The position numbers and the translations under genes are program-made. The notes beneath the pieces were generated by a model, which did not search any database, was not told where the DNA came from, and was given only the letters and a program-made list of their open reading frames with translations. From positions 1 through 41,606 of the IMG/VR virus record IMGVR_UViG_3300043449_001534: DNA of 41,606 bases; one strand, 5' to 3'. Positions within the stretch are counted from its first letter, which is position 1. Every line of letters begins with the position of its first letter. Shown here in pieces: positions 8,952 through 18,050 of this stretch. The DNA is from a virus.

Positions 8952-9359
8952 ATGTTAGAGGTCCTGATTTTTCTTCGGTTTAAGCATTTACTTGCTCACA
9001 TTTTGCATAATTATGCGCAAGGTCCGGCATTTTTTGCGGACCATGAATTTCTCAGTGAATTCTACGCTCAGGCTGAGAGCCAGTACGACTCCGTTATTGA
9101 GCGCATGATTGGCCTAGGAATTGTTTTTGACCCTATAAAGATTCAGGAAGCGGCTGTAAACCTTTTAAGAGATATTAAGCTACCGGCTGCCGACAATGGG
9201 TTAGAATTACTCAAGGCAGCAGAAAATGAACTATGCGCAGAGATTGATGAACTGGTAAAATCTGAGAAACTGTCGCAGGGGACAATTCAGCTATTGGGTG
9301 ACATTGCCAATCAGGCTGAAATGAACCTCTATAAAATCGGCAGACGCCTCGGAGGGTAA
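8952..9359 (+). CDS. Dps/ferritin-like protein
   Basis: A 135-residue all-helical protein. Its first 52 residues match the Dps signature: helix A with H19, then FFADHEFLSEFY carrying H31, then D46 and E50 in YDSVIERMIGLG. The spacing H-12-H-15-D-4-E equals that of the Listeria Dps ferroxidase ligands (H31, H43, D58, E62). The family forms 12-subunit shells that oxidise and store iron and may protect DNA from peroxide. The N-terminal tail that binds DNA in many Dps proteins is absent. It sits between fibres and lysis genes, where its job is unclear. Confidence 0.65.
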   Translation: MLEVLIFLRFKHLLAHILHNYAQGPAFFADHEFLSEFYAQAESQYDSVIERMIGLGIVFDPIKIQEAAVNLLRDIKLPAADNGLELLKAAENELCAEIDELVKSEKLSQGTIQLLGDIANQAEMNLYKIGRRLGG

Positions 9360-9363
9360 TAAT

Positions 9364-9627
9364 ATGCAGGAATGGGCTTTAAATCCGAATGTCATCGTGT
9401 CTGGTACCGTCGCTTTGGTAACAACTATTGTCTGGTTTATCAGATTAGAATCAAAAATTATTTATTTAGAAAAGGACCATGAGAAGCTGGTCCAATCGAC
9501 GGCCAAAACTGACTTGATTTTCGAAACTAAGATTGACAAACTTATTACTGATTTAAACCTGATTCAAATTAGTTTAACCCGCATCGAAACTCAACTCCAT
9601 TCGATGCATGACAAAAAAGAGGATTAA
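9364..9627 (+). CDS. Small membrane-anchored coiled-coil protein (holin-accessory-like)
   Basis: 87 residues with one N-terminal membrane helix (residues about 9-27, VIVSGTVALVTTIVWFI) followed by a heptad-like helix (LESKIIYLEKDHEKL onward). This layout resembles XhlA / holin-associated proteins. It lies in the lysis block, with a GGAGGG ribosome binding site. Alternative: a tail-associated anchor. Confidence 0.45.
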   Translation: MQEWALNPNVIVSGTVALVTTIVWFIRLESKIIYLEKDHEKLVQSTAKTDLIFETKIDKLITDLNLIQISLTRIETQLHSMHDKKED

Positions 9628-9930
9628 ATGGCTGAAGTAGTTCAAAAAGAAGGTATTAAGGAAACGCTTGAATTGACCGTTGCTTTTTTGGCAATCGCTC
9701 GAATGATGGCAGAACAGTTTAAGGACGGGATGCAAGCTGAGGACGCCGTTGAAATTATCAAAAAATCACTGACTCCTGAGATGTCTAAATTGATCGTTGA
9801 CGCTTACAACGGTGTTGAGAAGGTTCCGGCAGAAATTAAAGACCTGACTCTTATGGAAGTGATGGACCTGATTAAGATTGCATTGCCGCAAATTCTCTCA
9901 ATCTTTTCCAATGTAAATAAGGCGAAGTAA
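9628..9930 (+). CDS. Small helical protein of the lysis block
   Basis: I do not recognise this 100-residue protein. It is predicted helical, with a moderately hydrophobic segment near residues 14-27 and another near 77-94, an acidic pI and no cysteines. It is in the lysis block between two small membrane proteins. A holin role is possible but the hydrophobic segments are weak. GAGGATTAA precedes the ATG. Confidence 0.4.
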   Translation: MAEVVQKEGIKETLELTVAFLAIARMMAEQFKDGMQAEDAVEIIKKSLTPEMSKLIVDAYNGVEKVPAEIKDLTLMEVMDLIKIALPQILSIFSNVNKAK

Positions 9931-9931
9931 C

Positions 9932-10135
9932 ATGGCTTATCTGGCCCTGATTTTTAACTTCATTATAGCTATCCCTAAGATTTGGGGAATTATTAAAGAG
10001 GTTGCTCAGTGGATTGAAGCCCAGAAACGGGGCCAGAAAGAAACAGCTCGGGAAGAGGCCAAACGTCAAATTCACGATGGTAAAACGGAAAAGGAGAGGG
10101 AAGATGCTGCGGATCGCTTTATTGATAATGATTAG
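9932..10135 (+). CDS. Small membrane protein, i-spanin-like or holin
   Basis: 67 residues: an N-terminal hydrophobic helix (residues 2-24, AYLALIFNFIIAIPKIWGI) then a long charged helix rich in Lys, Glu and Arg. Its 3' end overlaps the next, lipoprotein gene by 32 bp in another frame. That overlapping pair resembles Rz/Rz1, which fuse inner and outer membranes at lysis. It is short for an i-spanin, so a holin role remains possible. Confidence 0.5.
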   Translation: MAYLALIFNFIIAIPKIWGIIKEVAQWIEAQKRGQKETAREEAKRQIHDGKTEKEREDAADRFIDND

Positions 10136-10397
10136 CTCTGTTCTTTTCGGTTTTACGTCCTGCAATGATAAAATCGACGCCTTTCGCTGCGTGAGTCTCA
10201 AGGCAGACAACGGTTCTATTTATTTGAGATGCCGTAACCCCAAGACGGCTGAAAGTTTTAACGCTGGCCTAGACTCAATCGGTAAATGTATTCGTGCCAC
10301 AAATCAGGAATGCACTTGGATTTTGACCGATGAAGTTGAATACGAAATCTATAAAAAAAACTATGAGAAAAGGTGCGTGAATGGCAACACTTACTGA
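10104..10397 (+). CDS. Small lipoprotein, o-spanin-like
   Basis: Start at ATG 10104, after AAGGAGAGGG (10091-10100), giving 97 residues. The N-terminus MLRIALLIMISSVLFGFTSC is a lipoprotein signal with Cys20 as the lipidation site (lipobox FTSC, imperfect). The mature part has further cysteines and charged helices, unlike proline-rich lambda Rz1. Overlap with the preceding membrane protein (10104-10135) and with the endolysin start (10381) argues for a lysis role at the outer membrane. Confidence 0.5.
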   Translation: MLRIALLIMISSVLFGFTSCNDKIDAFRCVSLKADNGSIYLRCRNPKTAESFNAGLDSIGKCIRATNQECTWILTDEVEYEIYKKNYEKRCVNGNTY

Positions 10398-10827
10398 GAA
10401 GGCGTTTGAGATTGCAAAGAGGGCTTTAAAAGAGGACTGGCGTGAGGTCGATGGACCAAAGTCTAATCCTAAAATCTTGGCTGTTTATAAATGCGTGGAT
10501 GGCCTTGGTAACCCTGAGATGCTGGACGATAGTAAGGTTTCATGGTGTTCATGCTTCGTGAACTATTGCATCCAACGGGCTGGCGGCAAGGGTACTCGAT
10601 CGGCCTTGGCTCGGTCTTGGCTTCAATGGGGAGTCGAATCGGCTGGCGATGTTGGCGACGTTGTTATCCTTCGCCGAGGGACTAGCTCTTGGCAGGGTCA
10701 CGTCGGTTTTGTCTTTGAACAGGGCAAATTGACAGTTAAGGTGCTTGCTGGAAACCAAGGCAATAATGTGACTGTGAAAACCTTTTTTAAGGCAATGGTC
10801 TTAGGTTATCGCAAAAGTAAGTTTTAA
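10381..10827 (+). CDS. Endolysin, TIGR02594/NlpC-like cysteine peptidase
   Basis: Peptidoglycan-degrading lysis enzyme, 148 residues. The TIGR02594-type layout is clear: SWCSCFVNYC with catalytic Cys56, ARSWLQWG, GDVVILRRG, GHVGFVFEQG with catalytic His107, and LAGNQGNNV. Single domain with no cell-wall-binding module, as usual for Gram-negative hosts. No signal peptide, so it needs a holin. It overlaps the lipoprotein gene by 17 bp. Confidence 0.85.
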   Translation: MATLTEKAFEIAKRALKEDWREVDGPKSNPKILAVYKCVDGLGNPEMLDDSKVSWCSCFVNYCIQRAGGKGTRSALARSWLQWGVESAGDVGDVVILRRGTSSWQGHVGFVFEQGKLTVKVLAGNQGNNVTVKTFFKAMVLGYRKSKF

Positions 10828-10835
10828 GGAGTTAT

Positions 10836-11213
10836 ATGTCAGCAGTCCAATACGACCTCTATATTGAACAGGGAGCTAGTTTTTTACGGAAGCTGACCTT
10901 TAAGGACTGCGACGGGAACCTAGTTGATCTTTCATCTTATACGTTCAGAGGCCAAATCAGGAAGTACGTTTCCTCGCCTACAATAGCTCTATCATTTACC
11001 TGCACGGTCCTCAGCCAAGTTACTAATAAAGGTGAGCTTGAATTAAGTTTAACGGCAGAACAAACGGCGTCTCTTGTATTAGACCAGCAAACGTCACCGA
11101 TCCGACAAGCCCAAGAAATGTGTTATGATCTTGAAAAAGTTGACGGATCAACTGGGTTTGTAGAGCGTATTCTTGAAGGATTGATTAGCGTTAGCCCAGA
11201 GGTGACAAGATGA
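10836..11213 (+). CDS. Conserved phage beta-domain protein before fibres
   Basis: 125 residues of a widespread phage type that opens with YDLYIEQGASFLRKLTFKD, then DLSSYTFRGQIRK, and LSLTAEQTASL. Such proteins usually accompany tail fibres and resemble the N-terminal baseplate-attachment domain of BppU-like proteins. It is coupled to the next gene by ATGA. Probable role: a fibre adaptor; not proven by sequence. Confidence 0.55.
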   Translation: MSAVQYDLYIEQGASFLRKLTFKDCDGNLVDLSSYTFRGQIRKYVSSPTIALSFTCTVLSQVTNKGELELSLTAEQTASLVLDQQTSPIRQAQEMCYDLEKVDGSTGFVERILEGLISVSPEVTR

Positions 11214-11599
11214 CAAACTGTTCGCAAATCTTCACCGAAGAGGTCTGCAATCAAATCATTGAAATCGAAACCCCATGTCCGCCGTCGGGCGCAGGGGATA
11301 CATTATCTGGAGACATAACATCTGGCCAAACAAAAGTTATTGACGCAAATCTTGCCGAGACGTTTTTGGGCGCAAGTTACATATTTTCTATTTATAACAT
11401 AACGCAGAATAAGTATCGTTTTTTTCAATTAAGTATGACCAAGGTCGGGTCTGGTACTGAGGAGACTGTCTATAATAAATTAGGTGACGCTTTAAGTCTT
11501 AGCGTTCAAACTGGAGTAAATGGTTCAAATATTGAGGTAACAGTCCACAATAATGAATCATTTGATCTTCAGTATAAGGCGATCCGATTCAAAATTTAA
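11210..11599 (+). CDS. Small beta-rich protein, fibre-associated
   Basis: Not recognised. 129 residues, beginning with a cysteine-containing segment (NCSQIFTEEVCNQIIEIETP) and continuing as a beta-sandwich-like domain rich in Ser, Thr and Asn. It is coupled by ATGA to the conserved protein upstream and lies 12 bp before the first large fibre, suggesting a structural role in the fibre network. Confidence 0.45.
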   Translation: MTNCSQIFTEEVCNQIIEIETPCPPSGAGDTLSGDITSGQTKVIDANLAETFLGASYIFSIYNITQNKYRFFQLSMTKVGSGTEETVYNKLGDALSLSVQTGVNGSNIEVTVHNNESFDLQYKAIRFKI

Positions 11600-11611
11600 G
11601 GAGGAATTTCT

Positions 11612-14600
11612 ATGGCTCGTAAAGAATTTGTAATAGAAGGTGGGTTAAAGATTGTAGCCGCCGATAGTGATAGCGGGGCTTCAATTTTAAATGGTGATGG
11701 TGCGCCGGCGGGCGATGCTGCTCTTGGTTCTATTTACCAAGATATTACTAATGGCGAAATGTACATTAAAAAAGTTGCTGGCGCAGGCGCTGGAAACTGG
11801 GAACTAATGGCTGACGCGACCTATGTTGCCGATGCTATCGCAGCTATTCCTGCGGTCGATTTGACTCCGTACCTTAAGCATGACGGCACAGTCGCAATGA
11901 GTGGTGACTTGAATCTTGATGGTAATTCTATCAAGGCAGCAGATGCGCTTAATGATGCCAGCGGTAATGCAATCATTGACCTCACAAACAGTCAAATCTT
12001 TCACTATAATGCAGGTACAACAAATAACGAAAAGAAAATTGATTGGAACACTCATCAATTATTTTCACCAATGAGCGGTTTGGGCTGGCAAGAAGTTCGA
12101 CTGGATTGGTCTGGCGCTGACATTATCATTTCCGAACAGGCGTTTGCTTCTGATCAAGCTATTTCCACAAAGAAATATGTCAATGATCAAATTGCTGCAA
12201 TTCCTGCTGTTGACCTGAGTCCGTACTTTAAGCATGATGGCTCGGTTCCTCTATCTGGCAATGTCACAGCAAATGCAGATAATATTAATTTAGCTGATGA
12301 TATCCACCCATTTTTTAGCATCGAAGTCCAAAACGCTCGATGTATGAAATACCATGACGGTGGTATTTCTCTTCAAGAATTAAAACTTCTTGATTCTACG
12401 GGTTTTGCGTCAATGAATTTTAGCGCAAGAACTTTGTTAGGAACTGATGGAATTGCGGTTGTAGGCGATTGGGGAGCTACTCTGTTACAAGATGTTGACG
12501 GGGTTGCATCGGTTAATTGGGGTACTAGACAGCTATCGGATTCTGCCGATAATCCGATGATTAGTTGGGATTTGGCTAATATCACCGCAATTCAATTTGG
12601 CGGTGTAGTCGATATGGGTAACTTCATTATTCAAAACCTTGCTACTCCAACATTAGATTATCATGCTGCTACTAAAAAATACGTCGATGATTCGATTGAT
12701 GCAATTCCTGCCGTTGACCTCAGCGCTTACATGAAGCATGACGGTTCTACACCCATAACCGGCACTTTCATTCCTGATACGCCAATTAGCACAATTGCGC
12801 GTGATATTGGTGAGCCATCGAACCCTTTCAGTGATATCTATTGCGTATCATTGAAAAATGGCGTCAATACTGCCGTTGTATATTCTACTGGTACTTTGGT
12901 TTATGGTAGTGTTACAAAAGTTGATTGGACGTTAGATGGTCTCACACTGTCAACCGGCAACAACGCTAACATTATCCTCGACCCTCACGGGACTGGAAGT
13001 GTAAGCGTATCGAGCGCAAAAATCATCAATCTTGCAAATGGTGTTGATGCTACCGATGCAGTAAATAAAGGTCAGTTAGACGCTGCTGTGGTCGGTTTGA
13101 TTTGGCATGACCCAATTCTAGACCCCAATTTGTACGACGATAGTCTGACTGCACCTCCGGTAACCCCAACAGTAAACGCTATTTATATCGTAAATGGGAC
13201 TGGTTCTGGCGCTTGGCTTGGTAAAGATGGCCATGCAATGTTTTACAATGGCACAGCATGGGTTGATTTACTCGGACGAGCTATCGCGATTGGTGATCGT
13301 TTTGGCGTTTCAATGTATGCGTCTATTCCAGTTCCAGCAGGCGGTTTAACTGGATATGATAACTATGTTGCACAGGTCACTGATGCAACACTTGGTTCAC
13401 TCGCTTATAGTTTCCACCAACCGGCTAAATACGATGCGGTTTTTGTAAACGCTGACCTAAGTTACCACTTTGGTCACAGTTACACTTGGAATGACGTTTG
13501 GCCAGCAGGCTCATGGGTTGAATTTTCTGGACCAGCGGTAATTATTGCAGGTGATGCACTTCAATACACCGGCAATACCCTGAATGTTCAGGCTGGTGAC
13601 GGTATTACCGTCAACGGATCAAATCAGCTTGAGCTGGTTCTTGATGGTTCTATCGCTGCGACTGGTGATATTAGCATGGGCAGTCATCAAATCAATGACC
13701 TGTCCGATGGAACTCTTTCGACTGATGCCGCGACCTTTGGTCAGGTTTCTGCCGTGGCTGACGATGTTGGGCACTTGGTAACACTGTCAGGCGTTGCCGT
13801 TGATAGCGACAATCTCGGAACCTTTACAGGTGTAACTCTGAGTGATACAGAAACAGTTAAATCAGCGTTGCAGACTTTAGAAACCGCCCATGAAGCAGTT
13901 AAAGATGATGTTGGGCATTTGGTTACACTTTCAGGCGTGGCCGTTGATTCCAACAATCTTGGAGCGTTCACAGGTATTACTCTTGGAGATACTGAGACTG
14001 TAAAAACTGCATTCCAAACACTAGAAACTGCTCACGAAACTGTTGCCGGTAAAGTTGACGACCTTGTGACTCTGTCAGGTGTTGCCGCTAATAGCGAAAA
14101 CCTTGGGACATTCACAGGTGATATTATTGCAGATGACAGCACAGTAAAGACGGCGCTTCAGGCCCTTGAGACTGAGCTTGTTGATACTAGAGGGAACGCT
14201 GATGATCTAATCACACTCAGCGGCGTTGCTGAAAATGCAACGTCTTTCGGTTCATTTACTGGCACTAGCTTTGCAGATGATCAAACATCTAAACAGTTGT
14301 TTCAGCGAATTGAAGTCTTGCTTGAGCAGATGAAGGGTATTGCGGTAACAGGTGTTACTACCTCTCAAGCCGTTGACTCTGTACCAGTGGCATCCGTTGG
14401 CGCAGTAAAATGGTTAGTTGAAGTGACTGAAGCTGCAACACCTGCTAATAAAAAATCAATGGAAATTTATGCGCTCAATAACGGTACTTCAGCCGATTTT
14501 ACTGAGTATGCTAAACTTTCCTTGGGTATTCCATTCAACCTGACTGTCGACGTTGATATCAATAGCGGCAATATGAGACTGCTTTTGGCATCTACTACTG

Positions 14601-14653
14601 CGGGTGTGAATGTAAAAGTACGACGCATTGAAGTTGTTTCAAGCGCAGTTTAA
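11612..14653 (+). CDS. Large tail fibre with internal repeats
   Basis: A 1013-residue fibre starting after AAGGAGGAATTTCT. Residues 30-55 hold the AGDAALGSIYQDITNGEMYI motif typical of trimeric fibre shafts. Three copies of an IPAVDL(S/T)PY.KHDG segment lie in the first third, and four copies of a 48-residue segment (LVTLSGVAVDSDNLGTFTG type) near residues 717-900. The C-terminus is a small beta domain like those that end other phage fibres. Likely host-recognition appendage. No protease or chaperone motif seen. Confidence 0.75.
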   Translation: MARKEFVIEGGLKIVAADSDSGASILNGDGAPAGDAALGSIYQDITNGEMYIKKVAGAGAGNWELMADATYVADAIAAIPAVDLTPYLKHDGTVAMSGDLNLDGNSIKAADALNDASGNAIIDLTNSQIFHYNAGTTNNEKKIDWNTHQLFSPMSGLGWQEVRLDWSGADIIISEQAFASDQAISTKKYVNDQIAAIPAVDLSPYFKHDGSVPLSGNVTANADNINLADDIHPFFSIEVQNARCMKYHDGGISLQELKLLDSTGFASMNFSARTLLGTDGIAVVGDWGATLLQDVDGVASVNWGTRQLSDSADNPMISWDLANITAIQFGGVVDMGNFIIQNLATPTLDYHAATKKYVDDSIDAIPAVDLSAYMKHDGSTPITGTFIPDTPISTIARDIGEPSNPFSDIYCVSLKNGVNTAVVYSTGTLVYGSVTKVDWTLDGLTLSTGNNANIILDPHGTGSVSVSSAKIINLANGVDATDAVNKGQLDAAVVGLIWHDPILDPNLYDDSLTAPPVTPTVNAIYIVNGTGSGAWLGKDGHAMFYNGTAWVDLLGRAIAIGDRFGVSMYASIPVPAGGLTGYDNYVAQVTDATLGSLAYSFHQPAKYDAVFVNADLSYHFGHSYTWNDVWPAGSWVEFSGPAVIIAGDALQYTGNTLNVQAGDGITVNGSNQLELVLDGSIAATGDISMGSHQINDLSDGTLSTDAATFGQVSAVADDVGHLVTLSGVAVDSDNLGTFTGVTLSDTETVKSALQTLETAHEAVKDDVGHLVTLSGVAVDSNNLGAFTGITLGDTETVKTAFQTLETAHETVAGKVDDLVTLSGVAANSENLGTFTGDIIADDSTVKTALQALETELVDTRGNADDLITLSGVAENATSFGSFTGTSFADDQTSKQLFQRIEVLLEQMKGIAVTGVTTSQAVDSVPVASVGAVKWLVEVTEAATPANKKSMEIYALNNGTSADFTEYAKLSLGIPFNLTVDVDINSGNMRLLLASTTAGVNVKVRRIEVVSSAV
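11838..12760 (+). repeat. Three copies of an IPAVDL..Y.KHDG coding repeat
   Basis: Within the first fibre gene, copies begin near 11838, 12190 and 12700 and encode a conserved core IPAVDL(S/T)(P/A)Y(L/F/M)KHDG(T/S). Nucleotide identity is only partial, indicating old duplications kept for structure. Confidence 0.75.
13760..14330 (+). repeat. Four tandem copies of a 48-codon fibre repeat
   Basis: Copies begin near 13760, 13904, 14057 and 14199. Each encodes (V/D)LVTLSGVA..S..LG.FTG followed by (A/T)VK(S/T)A.QTLE. The first two share most codons at the DNA level (period 144 bp), the last two have drifted. Such tandem units are sites where fibre length can change by recombination. Confidence 0.8.
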
Positions 14654-14664
14654 TAGGAGTCAAA

Positions 14665-17600
14665 ATGTACGATCTCTCTAAAAGTTTTGAAGTAACCGAC
14701 GACGGTTTGTTCATTGAAGCTGGCGTTGGCGTCATTAGTGGTGATGCCAGTCCAATCGGTATTTCAATGAGTAGCCCTTGCTATTACCTAAGAACTAATG
14801 GAGAGATTTGGTACTATGACACGGTAAACGAATCGTGGGACTTGACGATTGCCAATGTTACCACAACAGTGTGGAACGAAACTGGCACGACAATTCCTAA
14901 ACAAAGTGTCATTTATATAAACGGTGGGCACGGAAACAGGCCCACCGTGGCTTTGGCACAAGCTAATACTGAAGGAACTTCATCAAAGACTTACGGCTTA
15001 GTGTTAGAAGATATTTCGGATCAATCACTCGGAACAGTCCTCGTAAGCGGTGCCTTTATTCAAGCAGATACAGATCAGTATGGTGCCACGGCTGGTACAG
15101 CCCTTTGGCTAAGTCCAACGACTGCAGGAGCTATGACCATCACAAAACCAACCGCGCCGAATCATTTAGTTTACATGGGTTTGATTGTTCGCTCGCATCC
15201 GACTCAAGGCGTGATTGAAGTAAAGATTCAAAACGGGTATGAGCTTGATGAATTACATGATGTTTTGATTACAGACCTACAAAATAATCAGTTTCTAAAA
15301 TATGATTCAACGTCTCTCGTCTGGAAAAATGTTACGCCAACAAAATCAGACGTCGGTCTGGCAAACGTTGATAATACTTCTGATCTTGATAAACCAATTT
15401 CGACAGCCACACAATCAGCGTTAGACCTTAAAGCTGATCAAACCGACTTAGAAACATTACAAACTCAGGTCGATGCTGGAGATGCTATCGTTGATGATAT
15501 TCTGGCAAATACACATGAGCCAACAGGGTATGTTGATAGAACACAAAGCACAATTGCATGGGATGATGTTACAAGAACGCTTACCGTAGCACCCGTTTCT
15601 GGTAGTTTCACGATCTACACGGCTGGCAATAAGCAGGTCATTTCCGCAACATTGACAAAACAAATCCCAGATACAACTGGCTCTTATTTTTTCTATATTG
15701 ATAGCCTTGGCGTTTTAGATTACACAACGACCTTCAATACTAATCTATTGCGAGTCTATGCTTATACATCATACGTTTACTGGAATGCAGACCAAGATAA
15801 AGCAATTGTGTTTGGTGAAGAACGCCATGGCTGTGTTATGGATGCGGTCACCCATGGTTATTTGCACAGCACGCGAGGAACACAGTTAAACTCTGGAGCT
15901 TCAATTTCTTACGCTATTGGCGATGGTTCATTAGACGCCGATATGCAGGTTGGAATTGGAGACGCTCGGGTCAGTGACGAAGATATCACTATTAACATCA
16001 CTCATGCAGCAACCCCAGCAAATCCCTTCGAACAGGTCCTATTCCCAACCGCAAAGATTCCTATTTTTTATCAAACCGGAACAGGAGTTTGGGCTAAGGA
16101 TACTGCAACAGACTACCCTTTAAAACAAGGCAGCGTAAGGGCGCAGTATAATTTATTTTCTGGGGGCACTTGGACGACTACAGATGCGAGTGCTGACGGT
16201 AAATATCTTGCGACTTTCTTTTTTGCGACAACAAATATCCATGAGCCGATCATCGGCATTCTCGGTCAAACTGAATACACTGATTTAGCAGATGCCGAGG
16301 CTAACGCTTCATGGGCTAACATTGTTTTCAATGAATTGCCGTCGCAAGAGATGAAACTGCTTCATATTGTGATTTATGAAACCTCATCGGCTTTTGCTAA
16401 TACACCTAAAGCCGCAATTATGGCAGTCAAAGATGTTCGCTTTGGGACCGATCGAGAGGTTAGTGCTTATGCTCTTAATACAGCTCATAGTTCGCTTAGT
16501 GGTCTCCTAAATGATGATCACCCACAATACTTCGATATAGTGAGAGCTGACGACCGTTTTTATACTAAGACTCAGGTGGATGCGCAAATTGGAGTAATCG
16601 ACGGCAAGCTCGGTTATCCGAATTTTATTTTTGTAAATTCAAAAGACGACCTCCCGACTGCCGTGGCAGGTGTTATCACTCTTGCAGATAACGTCACATA
16701 CTTTATAACGACGACTATAGACTTGACTGGGGACCGATTGGTCTGCGGGAACAATACCGTTTTAATTGGCGGCTCATCTGAGAACTGCTTTTTGATCTCA
16801 ACAGGTCTTTCAGCTTCAACGGCACTTATAACATCGGTCTATTCTCTGCCGATGCGAAACCTTTCGATTACTCACGGCACGGCTTTGAACTTAGATGGAA
16901 CAGGTAATGCAACGGCAGCAATTGATTGGTTTGGCGTGAACTTTACTAACTGTGCAACGGTAGGAACGATTAAAACATATTCAAATTTTATTATGTCAGA
17001 TTGCGCGCTTTTATCGTCAGCGAATATGACGTTTGATGGAACTATTGGAACCGTTGGGTTTCAACAGTGTCTTTTCTCTGGTATCGCAGGTCAGACAACG
17101 TTGAATTTTCCAAGCACTCTTACAATCACACGACGGATTAGAGCAATCTATTCATCGTTTGTGGCATTCGGTGGGGCGACAGCAATCAATGTTGCTGTTG
17201 CTGCTGTTATACCCGTCGAGTCCTATATTTTAGATACGATTAACTTTTCAGGCGGTGCAACCTATGTGTCGGGGGTTACACATACAGACAATAAAGCTCT
17301 GTTTCAAAATTGTAAGGGTATTTCGAACTCGGCCGAAATTGCTCAAATGTATTTTACAAATAATACTACGCAAAATAACATTGCGACACAAAACGTATTT
17401 GAGCTTATAGCTGGGACGACTACGGCGGCAGCAATCAACTCTAAATTCACTCATACAACAGGAAGGCTTACTTATACAGGCGGATTGACACGCAATTTTG
17501 CCATTAGTGCGGCGGCTTCCGCCTATTCCGTTTCTACTGCGACGGTAACTATTCTTGTCAGAATAGCCAAAAACGGCACAACTTTAGCGGAGTCTGAATC

Positions 17601-17763
17601 TCAGGCGACAACTTCTGCAATTCAAAGAAACGAGAACTTTTTCTCTCAAACTTTTGTTGAACTTGCTCCAAATGATTTTATAGAAGTGTACATTACTAAT
17701 GCTACAAATGCGAATAACCTGCTTTGTACTGAATTAAACGTAATGATTCGAGCGGTGAATTAA
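14665..17763 (+). CDS. Second large tail fibre
   Basis: 1032 residues. The first 190 form a beta domain with YYLRTNGEIWYYDT and INGGHGNRPTVALAQ, the latter a recurring fibre motif. Then a helical link (KSDVGLANVDNTSD), a large domain including SLSGLLNDDHPQYFD near residues 611-625, also frequent in phage fibres, and a C-terminal half that may be a right-handed beta-helix (residues 680-930) plus an end cap. Likely host receptor binding or a tailspike. No catalytic residues could be assigned. It starts after AATAGGAGTCAAA. Confidence 0.7.
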   Translation: MYDLSKSFEVTDDGLFIEAGVGVISGDASPIGISMSSPCYYLRTNGEIWYYDTVNESWDLTIANVTTTVWNETGTTIPKQSVIYINGGHGNRPTVALAQANTEGTSSKTYGLVLEDISDQSLGTVLVSGAFIQADTDQYGATAGTALWLSPTTAGAMTITKPTAPNHLVYMGLIVRSHPTQGVIEVKIQNGYELDELHDVLITDLQNNQFLKYDSTSLVWKNVTPTKSDVGLANVDNTSDLDKPISTATQSALDLKADQTDLETLQTQVDAGDAIVDDILANTHEPTGYVDRTQSTIAWDDVTRTLTVAPVSGSFTIYTAGNKQVISATLTKQIPDTTGSYFFYIDSLGVLDYTTTFNTNLLRVYAYTSYVYWNADQDKAIVFGEERHGCVMDAVTHGYLHSTRGTQLNSGASISYAIGDGSLDADMQVGIGDARVSDEDITINITHAATPANPFEQVLFPTAKIPIFYQTGTGVWAKDTATDYPLKQGSVRAQYNLFSGGTWTTTDASADGKYLATFFFATTNIHEPIIGILGQTEYTDLADAEANASWANIVFNELPSQEMKLLHIVIYETSSAFANTPKAAIMAVKDVRFGTDREVSAYALNTAHSSLSGLLNDDHPQYFDIVRADDRFYTKTQVDAQIGVIDGKLGYPNFIFVNSKDDLPTAVAGVITLADNVTYFITTTIDLTGDRLVCGNNTVLIGGSSENCFLISTGLSASTALITSVYSLPMRNLSITHGTALNLDGTGNATAAIDWFGVNFTNCATVGTIKTYSNFIMSDCALLSSANMTFDGTIGTVGFQQCLFSGIAGQTTLNFPSTLTITRRIRAIYSSFVAFGGATAINVAVAAVIPVESYILDTINFSGGATYVSGVTHTDNKALFQNCKGISNSAEIAQMYFTNNTTQNNIATQNVFELIAGTTTAAAINSKFTHTTGRLTYTGGLTRNFAISAAASAYSVSTATVTILVRIAKNGTTLAESESQATTSAIQRNENFFSQTFVELAPNDFIEVYITNATNANNLLCTELNVMIRAVN
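14921..14948 (+). repeat. Perfect 9-bp inverted repeat inside fibre gene
   Basis: ACGGTGGGC (14921-14929) and its complement GCCCACCGT (14940-14948) flank a 10-nt loop within the coding sequence. There is no T-run after it, so it is not an ordinary terminator. Confidence 0.6.
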
Positions 17764-17786
17764 AATGAACGAAATGGGGTTATAGA

Positions 17787-18050
17787 ATGGGCGCTCAGAT
17801 TGAAGTCACAACCGGAGTTATCAGGGCTGGCTGCGACTTTAATCAATATGGCGACCCCTATGAGTTTTCTGCAACGGTGATTTTTGACGGCGAAGAGGCC
17901 CGAATAATCGGGGCATCCGGCAAATTCACTATGCAGATGTATTACGATATCAAGATTCAATTATTAAATTTAGGCGTGAAACGGGTAAACTGGGAGCGTC
18001 TAAAAAACAATAAGCAAGTATCATTTAACCTAAGGAAGGGCGACAAATGA
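17787..18050 (+). CDS. Hypothetical small protein after fibres
   Basis: Not recognised. 87 residues, mixed alpha/beta, with GAQIEVTTGVIRAGCDFNQYG at the N-terminus. Its ribosome binding site is weak (GGGG around 17776). It overlaps the next gene by ATGA, so the two are coupled, and it ends the rightward late operon. Confidence 0.5.
   Translation: MGAQIEVTTGVIRAGCDFNQYGDPYEFSATVIFDGEEARIIGASGKFTMQMYYDIKIQLLNLGVKRVNWERLKNNKQVSFNLRKGDK

Noticed and set aside
11804-12585. Reverse-strand ORFs of 70-84 codons inside the fibre gene
   Set aside because: They lie wholly within a clearly coding gene, have no ribosome binding sites and encode cysteine-rich, non-protein-like sequence.
14921-14948. Terminator within the fibre gene
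   Set aside because: No T-run follows the hairpin and the reading frame continues for 900 codons.
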